DNA of 64,000 nucleotides, taken from positions 109,878-173,877 of the forward strand of contig JAEUHM010000043.1 in NCBI GenBank assembly GCA_016795485.1, written 5' to 3'. Shown piece by piece: positions 17,301-25,460 of this stretch. A program made the translations under genes and the position numbers. The DNA comes from Verrucomicrobiaceae bacterium (GTDB taxonomy: Bacteria > Verrucomicrobiota > Verrucomicrobiia > Verrucomicrobiales > Verrucomicrobiaceae). The notes beneath the pieces are model-generated. The model had not been told where the DNA came from, did no database searches, and was given only the letters and a program-made list of their open reading frames with translations. How positions within the stretch are numbered: position 1 is the first letter of the stretch; each line of letters begins with the position of its first letter.

Positions 17301-17900
17301 GATGGAGCCGCCTTATCTGCCAGTGCACCACTGAATGCAGCATTGGAGTGCCCGCTCTTCGTGTCGCTGTATAAATCAAAGGGCATGTTTTGCAGTCAGG
17401 CAAAGTTTGATCACACATTGGCCGACAGTGATGTGAAGCAGGCTGAGTGCTGGTGGTTTAAGCCACCCACCAACGGAGCAGAACACTATCCAAACGGCTG
17501 GCCCGCTGGAATCAGCACCGGCTTGATTGGCTGCCTGCACACCGCACCAGTTGGTGCGAGCGTTTTGCCTGGACTGGGCGCCACTGATGCCGATGGCAAT
17601 GCAGAGTGGATCTTCCAGCAAAGTCGTCTGCCTGCGGATGTTTCTTTTCAAGTCAATGTCAGCACGACGGACAAGGTGGCCTTCATTCCTGTGAATCCCG
17701 CTTGTGCCGCAACCATTACTCGAAGCACCGGCTCGTTAAGCGGCAAGTTTTTGCACCCGGATGGCTCGAAGCCTTCATTCAAAGGTGTCATCCTACAAAA
17801 AGGAGCTTCTGCCGGCGGCCATGGCTGGTTCATGACGGTCAAGCCGCAGGTTGTCACCGGCTCTGGCGAGTCCGGCAAAGTGCTGTTTCAGCCACATTGA
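14319..17900 (+). CDS. Large exported serine beta-lactamase-fold protein with adhesin-like domains and shared C-terminal module
   Basis: A secreted multidomain protein of 1193 residues. ATG at 14319 begins a signal peptide (MDRLLLLLCFISCVAVPC). Residues ~30-390 are a serine beta-lactamase/DD-peptidase/esterase domain: SxxK is S90-C-T-K93, YxN is Y202-S-N204, and HSG at 331-333 is in the KTG position, so catalysis is plausible. A choice-of-anchor-D-like Ig domain (~420-510), a Calx-beta domain (~515-620), an Ig-like domain (~625-725) and an InlB-type repeat (KAGFVFQGWT, ~727-803) follow. Residues ~807-1193 form the C-terminal module shared with the proteins at 38254, 40195 and 49557. It probably acts at the cell surface on an ester or peptide substrate. 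Antibiotic hydrolysis is less likely. Confidence 0.82.
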   Translation: MDRLLLLLCFISCVAVPCLTVAAIPTTGIAVPELAILDEEMEDLMTTNNIKAGSIALSRNGTIIFYRNYGWMNQAKTVPIREDVMMRIASCTKPLTAAGIRKLITAGQLSLTTKVFSLGTPGAGVLDHVPFRTADSRLSQITIQHLLQHRGGWDRDIAGDLTYMEKTIASEMGVTSPPSQDNTVRWIMGEPLQYDPGSTYAYSNIGYLLLGMIIEKISGQSCRDYVLDQVLSPLGVQSADYLMGRSFKVDQSPREPFYDEPTLGTNVFYPTHSPNPTVELPYGAFDMEARVGQGRVVTTPLTMVRYMGAYIISGNSIGLPRPAPGTWRANHSGSQRGASSISRARGDGINFAVFFNKRALSGTSYTTQILTTIDNIIDTGLITTWPTRDVTLIPELNVKDPANQEIQSGVGTVTLGQAPTDGFITRTFTLRNDGNGPLGNLATSITGSTDFTVNNSTPTSLGVGGNHGVEVKFQPTSTGAKSAVLTITSADDDEPTFTINLSATGTDQAGAFQVGAATIAVAESAGAVDIPITRMLGTFGSVSISATLTDGTAIRGEDYDLPTAAATFSDGQTQGTLSIPILLSTVAEPVETFTVTLTLLGPNGSIGPLATATVRILDATDAAKPTVTLTSPLTDAVFNDPAHVAVRGKATDNQGVSSVRIQLNQNAPVDADLNQRGDSASDFSVDLIVPAGQNSIKVESVDFNGNVSKSVVRAFHVTKPLSVSVVGPVGSGGVSKGFVPTSFRRVGVRHTITATPKAGFVFQGWTANDFTGTGVTDNTRLLKKLSFVMVPGLQLTANFVPNPFPPFAASYQGLLKPTLASTPSFQRSGFMSVTSTASGGFSGTLKVDGSSLPFSGSFDTTGVGRFGALLEPKKTFVRTGKPSVELAVQLDMLGQNQVTGTEVLKNGASLVSEAAFAAKRAGFHAGLLVPAVYTPSGVGTLAKGTYAVALPASPQTLALDGSTALLPASYAQGSGCGTLTLSAKGQVSLTGSLADGAALSASAPLNAALECPLFVSLYKSKGMFCSQAKFDHTLADSDVKQAECWWFKPPTNGAEHYPNGWPAGISTGLIGCLHTAPVGASVLPGLGATDADGNAEWIFQQSRLPADVSFQVNVSTTDKVAFIPVNPACAATITRSTGSLSGKFLHPDGSKPSFKGVILQKGASAGGHGWFMTVKPQVVTGSGESGKVLFQPH

Positions 17901-17947
17901 TTTAGCAGGTTGCCTTGTAGTGACCGCGCTCGTAGCCTCTCACCGAT

Positions 17948-18952
17948 ATGTCGCGTTCCAATCCTACTCCAGCAGAAGTTCTATCTGCACTTAATCCTAA
18001 AAAGCTACTGATTGGCCTCGCAGTGCTTCTGTTGGGCGCGCTCATTTACACTGGAGTCTATACCGTACCGATGGACTCCGTAGCCGTTGTCACACGGTTC
18101 GGGAGTTATCTTGACGCAGTCGGTCCCGGACTTCAGTTCAAGCTGCCTTGGGGTATTGATACCGCCGAGATCGTTGCCACAGAGCGCATCATGAAGCTGG
18201 AGTTTGGCTACGGCACTGAAGGAGCCACCAATCCCTACCAGTATAAGTATGACGAAAGAGATCGTGACTCTGAAAAGAACATGGTCACTGGAGATCTCAA
18301 CGCCGTAGAAGTAGAGTGGGTTGTGCAATATCGTGTTAGTGACCCAAAGGCCTACCTATTTCACTTCAATGACCCCACCGAAACACTCCGTGACCTGTCA
18401 GAAAGCGTGATGCGCGAGGTGGTGGGTGACCGGACGGTCGATGAAGTGCTTACTATTGGCCGTGCTGAGATGGAGGCAGAAACTCAGCGGCGCTTGTCGG
18501 AAAGCGTGCACAAACTGGAGATGGGATTTGAGATCAATCAGGTCCAACTCGGAAGTGTGGGGCCCCCGCCACCAGTGAAAGATAGCTTTGATGAAGTTAA
18601 CCGCGCCCAACAGGAGAAAGAGCAAGCCATTAACCAAGCCAACGGCGAGTACAATCGAGTGGTGCCAAAAGCCAGCGGTGAGGCCGAGCAAAAGATCAGC
18701 ACCGCAGAAGGATACGCCACCCAGCGGGTCAACGAAGCCGAGGGTAATGCTGCACGCTTCAATGCCCTGCTCGCAGAATATCAAAAGGCGCCTGAGGTCA
18801 CGAAGAAGCGCATCTATCTCGAGACCATGCAGGAGATTCTCGCCGCAACGCCTAACAAGATCATCATCGACGAGAAAACACCGCCCATGCTCGCACCGCA
18901 GCTCTTCCGCAGTCTTGCGTCTCCCCAAACTTTGCCTGCCCAGCCACGATGA
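17948..18952 (+). CDS. hflK: HflK, SPFH-family modulator of FtsH protease
   Basis: An inner-membrane protein that, with HflC, forms the large cage around FtsH and tunes its proteolysis. It has 334 residues. One N-terminal membrane segment (LLIGLAVLLLGALIYTGVY) precedes the SPFH/band 7 domain (about 45-230), with GPGLQFKLPWGIDTAEIV and VQYRVSDPKAY. A coiled-coil stretch rich in Glu, Ala and Gln (220-290) follows. Its stop overlaps the hflC start (ATGA), as in the classical hflKC pair. Confidence 0.94.
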   Translation: MSRSNPTPAEVLSALNPKKLLIGLAVLLLGALIYTGVYTVPMDSVAVVTRFGSYLDAVGPGLQFKLPWGIDTAEIVATERIMKLEFGYGTEGATNPYQYKYDERDRDSEKNMVTGDLNAVEVEWVVQYRVSDPKAYLFHFNDPTETLRDLSESVMREVVGDRTVDEVLTIGRAEMEAETQRRLSESVHKLEMGFEINQVQLGSVGPPPPVKDSFDEVNRAQQEKEQAINQANGEYNRVVPKASGEAEQKISTAEGYATQRVNEAEGNAARFNALLAEYQKAPEVTKKRIYLETMQEILAATPNKIIIDEKTPPMLAPQLFRSLASPQTLPAQPR

Positions 18953-19923
18953 AAGCCTTTCTTTCTATCTTAATCATCTTCAGTCTCGTCGTCGGTCTCC
19001 TCATCGTAGGAGGCTCATTCTACGTTGTGGATATGCGCGAGCAGGTGATCATTACCCGCTTTCAGCAGATCGTTGGCAAGCCCGTGACCGAGGCCGGACT
19101 TAAGTTCAAGATGCCGTTCATCGACAAAGTGAATCGGTTCTCGAAAACCGTCATGGAGTGGGATGGACCCGCCACGGTGATTCCAACCAAAGAGAAGGTT
19201 AACATCGTGGTTGACACCTTTGCGCGATGGCAAATCAGCGATCCGCTTCTTTTCATGAAAGCAGTGCGCGACGAACGCAGCGCTCAATCACGGCTTAAGG
19301 ACGTGCTTGAGTCAGAGACAAAGAAAGTCGTGGCTGGACACGACTTCATCGAGGTCATTCGCAGCACCAAAGATCGGACCGTCAAAGTGGACGATGCGCT
19401 TGTGGGCACCAACACCCGCGTGGGCAAGTTGACGACCATTTCCCTTGGCCGACCGAAGCTGGAGGAGATGATTCTAGCCAATGCTAAACCAAAGATCGCC
19501 ATTTGGGGCATTCAATTGCTCGACGTCCGGGTTAAGCGTGTGAACTACAATCCTGATGTGCTGCGGACGATTTATGATCGCATGACTTCAGAGCGGATGC
19601 AGATCGCGGAGCGCTTCCGCTCTGAAGGTGCGGGTGAGGCAGCAAAGAAGCTCGGCGAGAAAGAGCGTGATCTGAAGGAGATCGAATCCGTGGCCTACAA
19701 GAAGGTCCAAGAAATCGAGGGTAGTGCAGACGCCAAAGCTACTGACATCTATGCCAAGGCTTACAACTCCAGCCCGCAAGCAGCAGAGCTATTTACCTTC
19801 ACCAAGTCGATGGAGACCCTGAAAAAGACGATCAGCGCTGACACCACACTTGTGCTCACGACCGCCGGCGAGTTGCTTGGCTTTCTGAAAGATCCCGATC
19901 CGAAGCCAGCGGTGGCACCTTGA
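18949..19923 (+). CDS. hflC: HflC, SPFH-family modulator of FtsH protease
   Basis: The second subunit of the HflK-HflC cage, 324 residues. A single N-terminal membrane helix (FLSILIIFSLVVGLLIVGG) is followed by the SPFH domain (QVIITRFQQIVGKPV, GLKFKMPFIDKV, FARWQISDPLLF) and a coiled coil containing RFRSEGAGEAAKKLGEKER. The tail KDPDPKPAVAP is short and Pro-rich. The 4-nt overlap with hflK implies translational coupling. No ftsH or hflX lies in the window. Confidence 0.94.
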   Translation: MKAFLSILIIFSLVVGLLIVGGSFYVVDMREQVIITRFQQIVGKPVTEAGLKFKMPFIDKVNRFSKTVMEWDGPATVIPTKEKVNIVVDTFARWQISDPLLFMKAVRDERSAQSRLKDVLESETKKVVAGHDFIEVIRSTKDRTVKVDDALVGTNTRVGKLTTISLGRPKLEEMILANAKPKIAIWGIQLLDVRVKRVNYNPDVLRTIYDRMTSERMQIAERFRSEGAGEAAKKLGEKERDLKEIESVAYKKVQEIEGSADAKATDIYAKAYNSSPQAAELFTFTKSMETLKKTISADTTLVLTTAGELLGFLKDPDPKPAVAP

Positions 19924-19982
19924 TGGCAAGTGGTTAGGATTTGGTGAAGGCATTCGGTTTGGTGGCGTTGGTTACAGTCATC

Positions 19983-22892
19983 ATGCGCCTTCATCTTCTC
20001 ACCGCCCTGCTCGTTCTACCTGCCGCTGCAGCGGACTGGCCGTCGTACCGCTGTGATTCCGCCCGTTCTGGTTACACTGCAGAGGCGATCCCCAACGAGT
20101 TGCGGCAGCGTTGGGAGTTCCGACTCGATTCTCCACCACGACCCGCTTGGCCGACGTCTGATCGCATTGAATACGATCTTGGCATTCAACCCATCATTGT
20201 GAGCGACTTGGTGCTCTTCGGCAGCTCGGCGGACGATCAAGTTTATGCGCTCGAGGCTGGCTCAGGGAGGCTGAGGTGGCGGTTTAGCACCGGTGGCCCG
20301 GTAAGGTTTGCTCCTGTCGCATGGAAAGACCGTATCTTCGTAGTGAGCGACGATGGTTTTCTGTATGCGATCGAGCTGAAGACGGGTGCATTGCTTTGGA
20401 AACACCGGCCAACGGAAGACAACCGCATGGTGCTTGGAAACGACCGCATGATCTCCCGTTGGCCAGCTCGCGGCGGTCCGGTGGTGGCAGATGATACGGT
20501 CTACTACTGTGCTGGCATTTGGCCTAGCGATGGAGTGCATGTTTGCGCACTGGATGCTCAATCCGGCAAAGAAGTGTGGAAAAACTCAGAAACTGGTGGC
20601 CTAATGATGGCTCAACCACATGGTGGAGCGGAGGCCGCGAGCGGTGTAGCACCGCAGGGTTATCTACTGGCTGACAAAACTGGGCTGCTGGTGCCAACGG
20701 GCCGGGCTGTGCCTGCGATGTTTAATCGAAATGACGGCACCTTGCGCTACTACCATCTTCAAAAGAACGGACAGCGGGGTGGAACACGTGCCGTCATCAC
20801 CGAGAGCTGGTTCATCAATGCCGACTGCCTATTTGACATCGAGAGTGGAAACATGGGCGTGCAGTTTGAACCAGGCATCGTGGTCGCCACTCCAACGGGT
20901 GTGGTCCGGGCGGATGGTCGCTCGCTTATCACTTACAAGTGGAAAGAGGTATCTCCTGGAGTTCGCGGTTTACAGCAGGACCGGAGTGCTCCGGTGGAGA
21001 AGGAGATTACCGACTTCATCATCGCAGGCAGCGAGGCGATTGTCGGCGGAGATGGGCAGATCAGCGCTATCGACTACAACGGGCAACGCACTGAATGGTG
21101 GAAGCACGATGTAGAAGGCAAGGTGCGAGGGCTGGCGGCAGCCAATGGGCATGTCGTGGCCACAACAGATGCCGGTGTCGTGTATTTGTTCAACGCAGAC
21201 CCATCGCCACTCCCCCAGCCAGCGCCCAAAGTGGCAAGGACGGCGTCAAAAGCTGACTGTGGGCAGCTGTTGAAGGCTTACGGTCAAAGCGAGGGTTATG
21301 CCGTTGTGTTCGATGACACCGAACTGGCGCTCAGTTTGGCTGAGAAGTCAGCGCTCCAAGTGATCGCGATCGGTTCACTCGAATCGCGGGAACGGCTCAT
21401 CGCATCGGGCCGATACGGAAGCCAAATCTCGCTTCATACGGACAGTGCAGGCTTTCCGAAGCAATTTGCCAACTTGGTGGTGGGGCCGAAGAATCGCCAC
21501 TCGGAGATGCAAAGACTGCAGCGGCCTTTTGGCGGTGTAGTTTGTGAGGTAAGTGGTGCTGGTGAACTTCGAGTCTCCCGCAGTGCAGCGCAAAAAGGCG
21601 TCGGCAACTGGACGCATCAGAACTCCAACGCGGCCAATACACTTTGCTCAGATGATGAAGTCGTTAAGGGCAGGCTCTCCATGTTCTGGTTCCGTGATGT
21701 TGACTTTGAGGTTCCAAATCGACACGGCCAAGGGCCAGCTCCGCTGATTGATCAAGGCTGCATGGTTGTGGGAGGGGTGAATGGCCTCTACTGCATGGAT
21801 TCCTACAATGGGCGCAAACTTTGGCAGCGTGAGGTGAAGAAGTTCCTCATCGACTTCGATGGAATCCATCACGACGTGGGTGTGGGTGACACAGGCGGGC
21901 CATTCTGTATCGGTGGCGACTCTGTTTATGTGAAGACAGAGGAAAAATGTCAGCGCTTGGAGCTAACGACAGGACGAGTGATTCATGAGTTCAAAACCCC
22001 AGTCCAGCCAGACGCCGTGGATCGTCATTGGGGCTACCTTGCATTTGAGGATGGCCTGCTTTTTGGGTCCGTTGAGAGCCAGGGACACAATGTTAGCGCG
22101 CGATATGGGCTGACCGGATTGCGGACAGAGTCATGTAAGTTTTTTGCCCTTGATCCACAGACAAAGGCCGTCAAGTGGGAGTATCAACCACGCGGTTCTA
22201 TCCGTCACAACGCGATCGCTATTGCAGCAGGTCGAGTCTACCTGATCGATCGCCCATGGATTGATGCCGACAGGACCAAGGAGTTCTCTCGCAGCGGAAG
22301 AAAGGCCGAGCGGTTGGACCACAAGGACGTGCCGAATGGGACTCTCCTGTGCCTTGATGCAAAGACCGGGAAAGTCATTTGGAAAAATGATGAGGATATT
22401 TGGGGAACTCAACTCGCGGTGAGTGCCAAACACGGTGTCCTGCTCATGAACTATAAGGCGGTGCGCCACAATTTTTTTGAGATTCCCTCAGAATCTGGGG
22501 GTCGACTTGCTGGGCTGGACATCACCACAGGGAAGCGCCTTTGGGACATGGACGCCAAATACCAGACGCGGCCGCTGATCAACGATGGCACGGTCTACGC
22601 TCAAGGCGGAGCATGGGACCTGAAGAGCGGCTCGCCACTGCCATTTGAACTTGAGCGCTCTTACGGATGTGGCCAGATCAGCGGCAGCAAGAACTTGATG
22701 TTGTTCCGCTCTGGCACGCTGGGCTATGTGGATCTCACACGCAAGGCTGGCACTGAGAACTACGGCGGCATGCGCCCGAGTTGCTGGATCAATGCCATAC
22801 CTGCCAGCGGGCTTGTGCTTGTGCCAGATGGCTCTTCAAAGTGTCATTGCAGCTATCAAATGAGAGCTTGGTTCGCTCTTCAGGGCGAGTGA
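19983..22892 (+). CDS. Exported PQQ-like beta-propeller protein with embedded degenerate methyltransferase-like segment
   Basis: A secreted protein of 969 residues. ATG at 19983 gives a clean signal peptide (MRLHLLTALLVLPAAAA). The first ~420 residues and ~560-960 contain PQQ/WD-like propeller blades (YALEAGSGRLRWRFSTGG, LYAIELKTGALLWKHRP, LDAQSGKEVWK, LDAKTGKVIWKN). Between them, residues ~423-560 look like the beginning of a class I methyltransferase Rossmann fold (LALSLAEKSALQVIAIGS), but the glycine-rich SAM loop is not recognisable. I recall similar propeller-methyltransferase fusions from planctomycetes, with no known function. It probably acts as a periplasmic or surface scaffold. An earlier in-frame start at 19941 would hide the signal. 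Confidence 0.8.
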   Translation: MRLHLLTALLVLPAAAADWPSYRCDSARSGYTAEAIPNELRQRWEFRLDSPPRPAWPTSDRIEYDLGIQPIIVSDLVLFGSSADDQVYALEAGSGRLRWRFSTGGPVRFAPVAWKDRIFVVSDDGFLYAIELKTGALLWKHRPTEDNRMVLGNDRMISRWPARGGPVVADDTVYYCAGIWPSDGVHVCALDAQSGKEVWKNSETGGLMMAQPHGGAEAASGVAPQGYLLADKTGLLVPTGRAVPAMFNRNDGTLRYYHLQKNGQRGGTRAVITESWFINADCLFDIESGNMGVQFEPGIVVATPTGVVRADGRSLITYKWKEVSPGVRGLQQDRSAPVEKEITDFIIAGSEAIVGGDGQISAIDYNGQRTEWWKHDVEGKVRGLAAANGHVVATTDAGVVYLFNADPSPLPQPAPKVARTASKADCGQLLKAYGQSEGYAVVFDDTELALSLAEKSALQVIAIGSLESRERLIASGRYGSQISLHTDSAGFPKQFANLVVGPKNRHSEMQRLQRPFGGVVCEVSGAGELRVSRSAAQKGVGNWTHQNSNAANTLCSDDEVVKGRLSMFWFRDVDFEVPNRHGQGPAPLIDQGCMVVGGVNGLYCMDSYNGRKLWQREVKKFLIDFDGIHHDVGVGDTGGPFCIGGDSVYVKTEEKCQRLELTTGRVIHEFKTPVQPDAVDRHWGYLAFEDGLLFGSVESQGHNVSARYGLTGLRTESCKFFALDPQTKAVKWEYQPRGSIRHNAIAIAAGRVYLIDRPWIDADRTKEFSRSGRKAERLDHKDVPNGTLLCLDAKTGKVIWKNDEDIWGTQLAVSAKHGVLLMNYKAVRHNFFEIPSESGGRLAGLDITTGKRLWDMDAKYQTRPLINDGTVYAQGGAWDLKSGSPLPFELERSYGCGQISGSKNLMLFRSGTLGYVDLTRKAGTENYGGMRPSCWINAIPASGLVLVPDGSSKCHCSYQMRAWFALQGE

Positions 22893-23011
22893 GCCGTGCC
22901 AAGGTGATGGTCCAGTCAAAGTGCGTGGTCTGAGCAACACGCGCTGACGGTTGGTTAGACCAAAACAATCTCGCTTGCTGCCGTGGCTGCTAGTTGTAGC
23001 CATGAGGTTGC

Positions 23012-24082
23012 ATGTCCCGACCATCTGACGACTCCCAAGCAGCCCTTGAGACCCTGGTTTATGCCCTGGAGCAGCAACCGCAACTCCTGGAGGGTGCTGA
23101 GCGCATTGCTTTCCTGCGGGCTCAGCCGCATGAGGCCTTTTCTCATCTGCGGCCCAAACTCATCTGCGATCAGTCCTACAAGCCGCGGGCCGACCGCCTT
23201 CAAGCTGCGGGATTCAAGATGGGCGAGGTGCCGGAGAGTTCCCAGGATGTGGTTTTGCTCATGCCTGACCGCCAGAAAGACCAGACCTTGGCCAGTTTGG
23301 CCCGCGGGTTGGATTTGTTGGCAGATGGGGGCACCCTGGTTGTCTCCCTGCACAACGACTGGGGAGCCAAGCGCTTCCAGAAAGCTCTAGCTGGTGTCAC
23401 TGGAGCCGTGGAGATGCTTTCCAAGCACCATTGCAGAGTCTTCTGGGCGCAAAAATCTGCAAAATGTGACTCTCCTGAGTTAGCAGAATGGCGGCAGCAT
23501 GGCGTACTAAGGCGAGTGCTAGACGGAAAGTATTGGTCATTGCCTGGGTTGTTTTCTTGGGACCGCATTGACGAAGGCTCCGCCTTGCTGGTGAAACATC
23601 TGCCCGATGGATTGCACGGCTCAGTGGCAGACCTGGGTGCTGGATGGGGATATTTGTCCGAGCAGTTGCTGCTGAAGTGCCCCGAGGTCACCTCACTGGA
23701 CTGCTACGAAGCGGACCGAGATGCACTGGAGCCACTCCGGCGTAACCTGGGGAATCTTCCCGTCAAATTGCGGCCTCGGGTGCTCTGGCACGATGTGGCG
23801 GGAGGCATCGACAGGCAAAAGTACGATGTGATTGTGACCAATCCGCCATTTCACGAGGGCAGGGCGGCAGATCCTCATCTCGGGGGCAAGTTTATCGCTG
23901 CAGCAGCAACTGGCCTGCGCTCTCACGGCCATCTTTGGCTCGTCGCGAATCGCCAGTTGCCCTATGAGCACTTGCTTGATGAGGCGTTCAACCACGTCCG
24001 CAAGGTGACAGAAGAGGGTCTCTACAAAGTGCTACACGCGCATGGCCCAAAGGACTGGGTGCACCGGAAACACAGGCGCTGA
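23012..24082 (+). CDS. rsmC: 16S rRNA guanine-N2 methyltransferase, RsmC/RlmG type
   Basis: Methylates a guanine N2 in ribosomal RNA using SAM; in E. coli, RsmC acts on G1207 of 16S and RlmG on 23S. It has 356 residues with the two-domain layout of the family. An N-terminal degenerate methyltransferase-like half (1-160) is followed by a catalytic half with SAM motif VADLGAGWGYLSEQLL (about 208-223) and the target-base motif NPPFHEG (about 281-287). RsmC and RlmG cannot be told apart with certainty by eye; length and motifs favour RsmC. The stop lies 5 nt before the first Pho-box-like repeat. Confidence 0.85.
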   Translation: MSRPSDDSQAALETLVYALEQQPQLLEGAERIAFLRAQPHEAFSHLRPKLICDQSYKPRADRLQAAGFKMGEVPESSQDVVLLMPDRQKDQTLASLARGLDLLADGGTLVVSLHNDWGAKRFQKALAGVTGAVEMLSKHHCRVFWAQKSAKCDSPELAEWRQHGVLRRVLDGKYWSLPGLFSWDRIDEGSALLVKHLPDGLHGSVADLGAGWGYLSEQLLLKCPEVTSLDCYEADRDALEPLRRNLGNLPVKLRPRVLWHDVAGGIDRQKYDVIVTNPPFHEGRAADPHLGGKFIAAAATGLRSHGHLWLVANRQLPYEHLLDEAFNHVRKVTEEGLYKVLHAHGPKDWVHRKHRR

Positions 24083-24086
24083 GCCG

Positions 24087-24139
24087 TGTGACATATTTGT
24101 AACACAGGCGGAGATGCTCTTTGTGACATGCGTGTCACC
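24087..24139 (+). promoter_or_regulatory. Two Pho-box-like direct repeats before the porin gene
   Basis: Each site has two 7-bp half-sites of TGTnACn type separated by 4 bp, the 11-bp period of PhoB boxes. Site 1 (24087-24104) is TGTGACA-TATT-TGTAACA and site 2 (24122-24139) is TGTGACA-TGCG-TGTCACC. The sites start 35 bp apart; the second ends 30 nt before the porin ATG. The downstream gene product and the nearby pst-phoBR operon support this reading. Confidence 0.72.
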
Positions 24140-24169
24140 AGTTGGGCGTCCATTCCTAACCACCGTTTC

Positions 24170-25378
24170 ATGTTATCTTCTCCATCACTCTTCCAAACAC
24201 TCGTTCTCGCTCTCATTCTGACCGCGTCATTTCAGTCTTCGACTGTTGAGGCCGGCACACCGACAACCGAACCTGTTACAACTGCCGACACACTGTCCGA
24301 CTCGCTAAGTTTGGGCGACCGCCTGGAGAACCTCGGTCGTCTCTACAAAAACAAGGACGGCAAGTTCCTGAATGAGTTCTGGATCCTAGGCCGCTATCAC
24401 GGGCATTACCACTGGAGTGAAGGAAGCGCTGGCGAGGATGAAGGCCACGAGATCCGCCGTCTTCGTATGGGTGGACAGGCGACTTTGTTCAAGAAGCTCA
24501 CCCTTCACGCTCAGATGGTCAGCGGGAGCGATGCAGATCCATTTTATAATGGCTTCACCGAGCTCTGGGCCGGTTGGGCATTCAGTGACGCGCTGGTTCT
24601 CACCGTTGGTCAGCAAAAGCACCGCTTCACTCATGACCGAAACGTCTCGAGTCGCTACTTGAACTACCTTGAGCGGGCCATGCTCACCAACATGTTTGGT
24701 TTGGATTACACCCCAGCGATCACACTAAGCGGAAGAACCGACAAGATCTGGTATTACACCGGTATCTTCTCCAACGCTACAGGTGGCAACATGCGTGAGG
24801 CATTCACGGAGTTTGATGCCGGCTGGTCGTACCTCGCTAGCTTTACCTATGATCTTGGCAAATCCCTGGGCACAGATACCGCGCACGTAAATCTGGGTTA
24901 CGTCTACAGCCAAGCTAACGAAAACGCCACGAACCTGGACCGCTTCGACCACGGTGCATCTGCTGCCTTGATTTTGACGAAGGGACCAGCCTCTCTCGTC
25001 ACGGAAGCTCTTGTTGGCGTGGGTGGCGAAGATGGCAGCGCCTATGGTATCAACATCCAGCCTGGTTATTTCCTGACAGACGACATTCAGCTTGTAGCAC
25101 GCTATCAACTCGCGGCATCAAGTGAAGAGAACGGGCTCAGAGGGCAGAAACGCTATGAAAAAGAAGCCGGCCTACCCTCGGGCGATCTCTATCAGGCCGG
25201 ATACTTCGGTGTGAACTACTACATCGCCAAACACCGCCTGAAGCTCATGACTGGTATCGAATACGCCACCATGGGAGGCGAAGAAGTCTGGACTGCTAGC
25301 GCGATGGTTCGCTTCTTCTTTGGTCCGCACTCAGGTGCACCGTTTCCTGCCAACCAAATGCTGAAGGGCCGCTTCTAG
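24170..25378 (+). CDS. Porin O/P-like (phosphate-selective) outer-membrane porin
   Basis: An outer-membrane beta-barrel of the OprO/OprP type, expected to let phosphate or polyphosphate through. It has 402 residues. ATG at 24170 gives a signal peptide (MLSSPSLFQTLVLALILTASF). The mature part alternates polar and hydrophobic strands; typical stretches are GRYHGHYHWSEG, RRLRMGGQATLFKKLTLHAQ, GWAFSDALVLTVGQQK and the C-terminal strand ASAMVRFFFGPH. An upstream in-frame ATG at 24128 lies inside the second Pho-box-like site and is unlikely to be the start. Selectivity for phosphate is inferred from the family and from the pst-pho neighbourhood. Confidence 0.85.
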   Translation: MLSSPSLFQTLVLALILTASFQSSTVEAGTPTTEPVTTADTLSDSLSLGDRLENLGRLYKNKDGKFLNEFWILGRYHGHYHWSEGSAGEDEGHEIRRLRMGGQATLFKKLTLHAQMVSGSDADPFYNGFTELWAGWAFSDALVLTVGQQKHRFTHDRNVSSRYLNYLERAMLTNMFGLDYTPAITLSGRTDKIWYYTGIFSNATGGNMREAFTEFDAGWSYLASFTYDLGKSLGTDTAHVNLGYVYSQANENATNLDRFDHGASAALILTKGPASLVTEALVGVGGEDGSAYGINIQPGYFLTDDIQLVARYQLAASSEENGLRGQKRYEKEAGLPSGDLYQAGYFGVNYYIAKHRLKLMTGIEYATMGGEEVWTASAMVRFFFGPHSGAPFPANQMLKGRF

Positions 25379-25386
25379 CCCGCCCA

Positions 25387-25431
25387 AGTTACAAGAACGT
25401 CACACGGGCTGCATTGTGACGACATGTCGCC
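25387..25431 (-). promoter_or_regulatory. Pho-box-like repeats before pstS, one on the opposite strand
   Basis: On the minus strand, 25404-25387 reads TGTGACG-TTCT-TGTAACT, the same 7+4+7 layout as the porin sites. On the plus strand, 25415-25431 reads TGTGACG-ACA-TGTCGCC with a 3-bp spacer. Both lie in the 82 bp between the porin stop and the chosen pstS start. Confidence 0.55.
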
Positions 25432-25460
25432 CCATGAACATAACCACCACGATTTCACGT

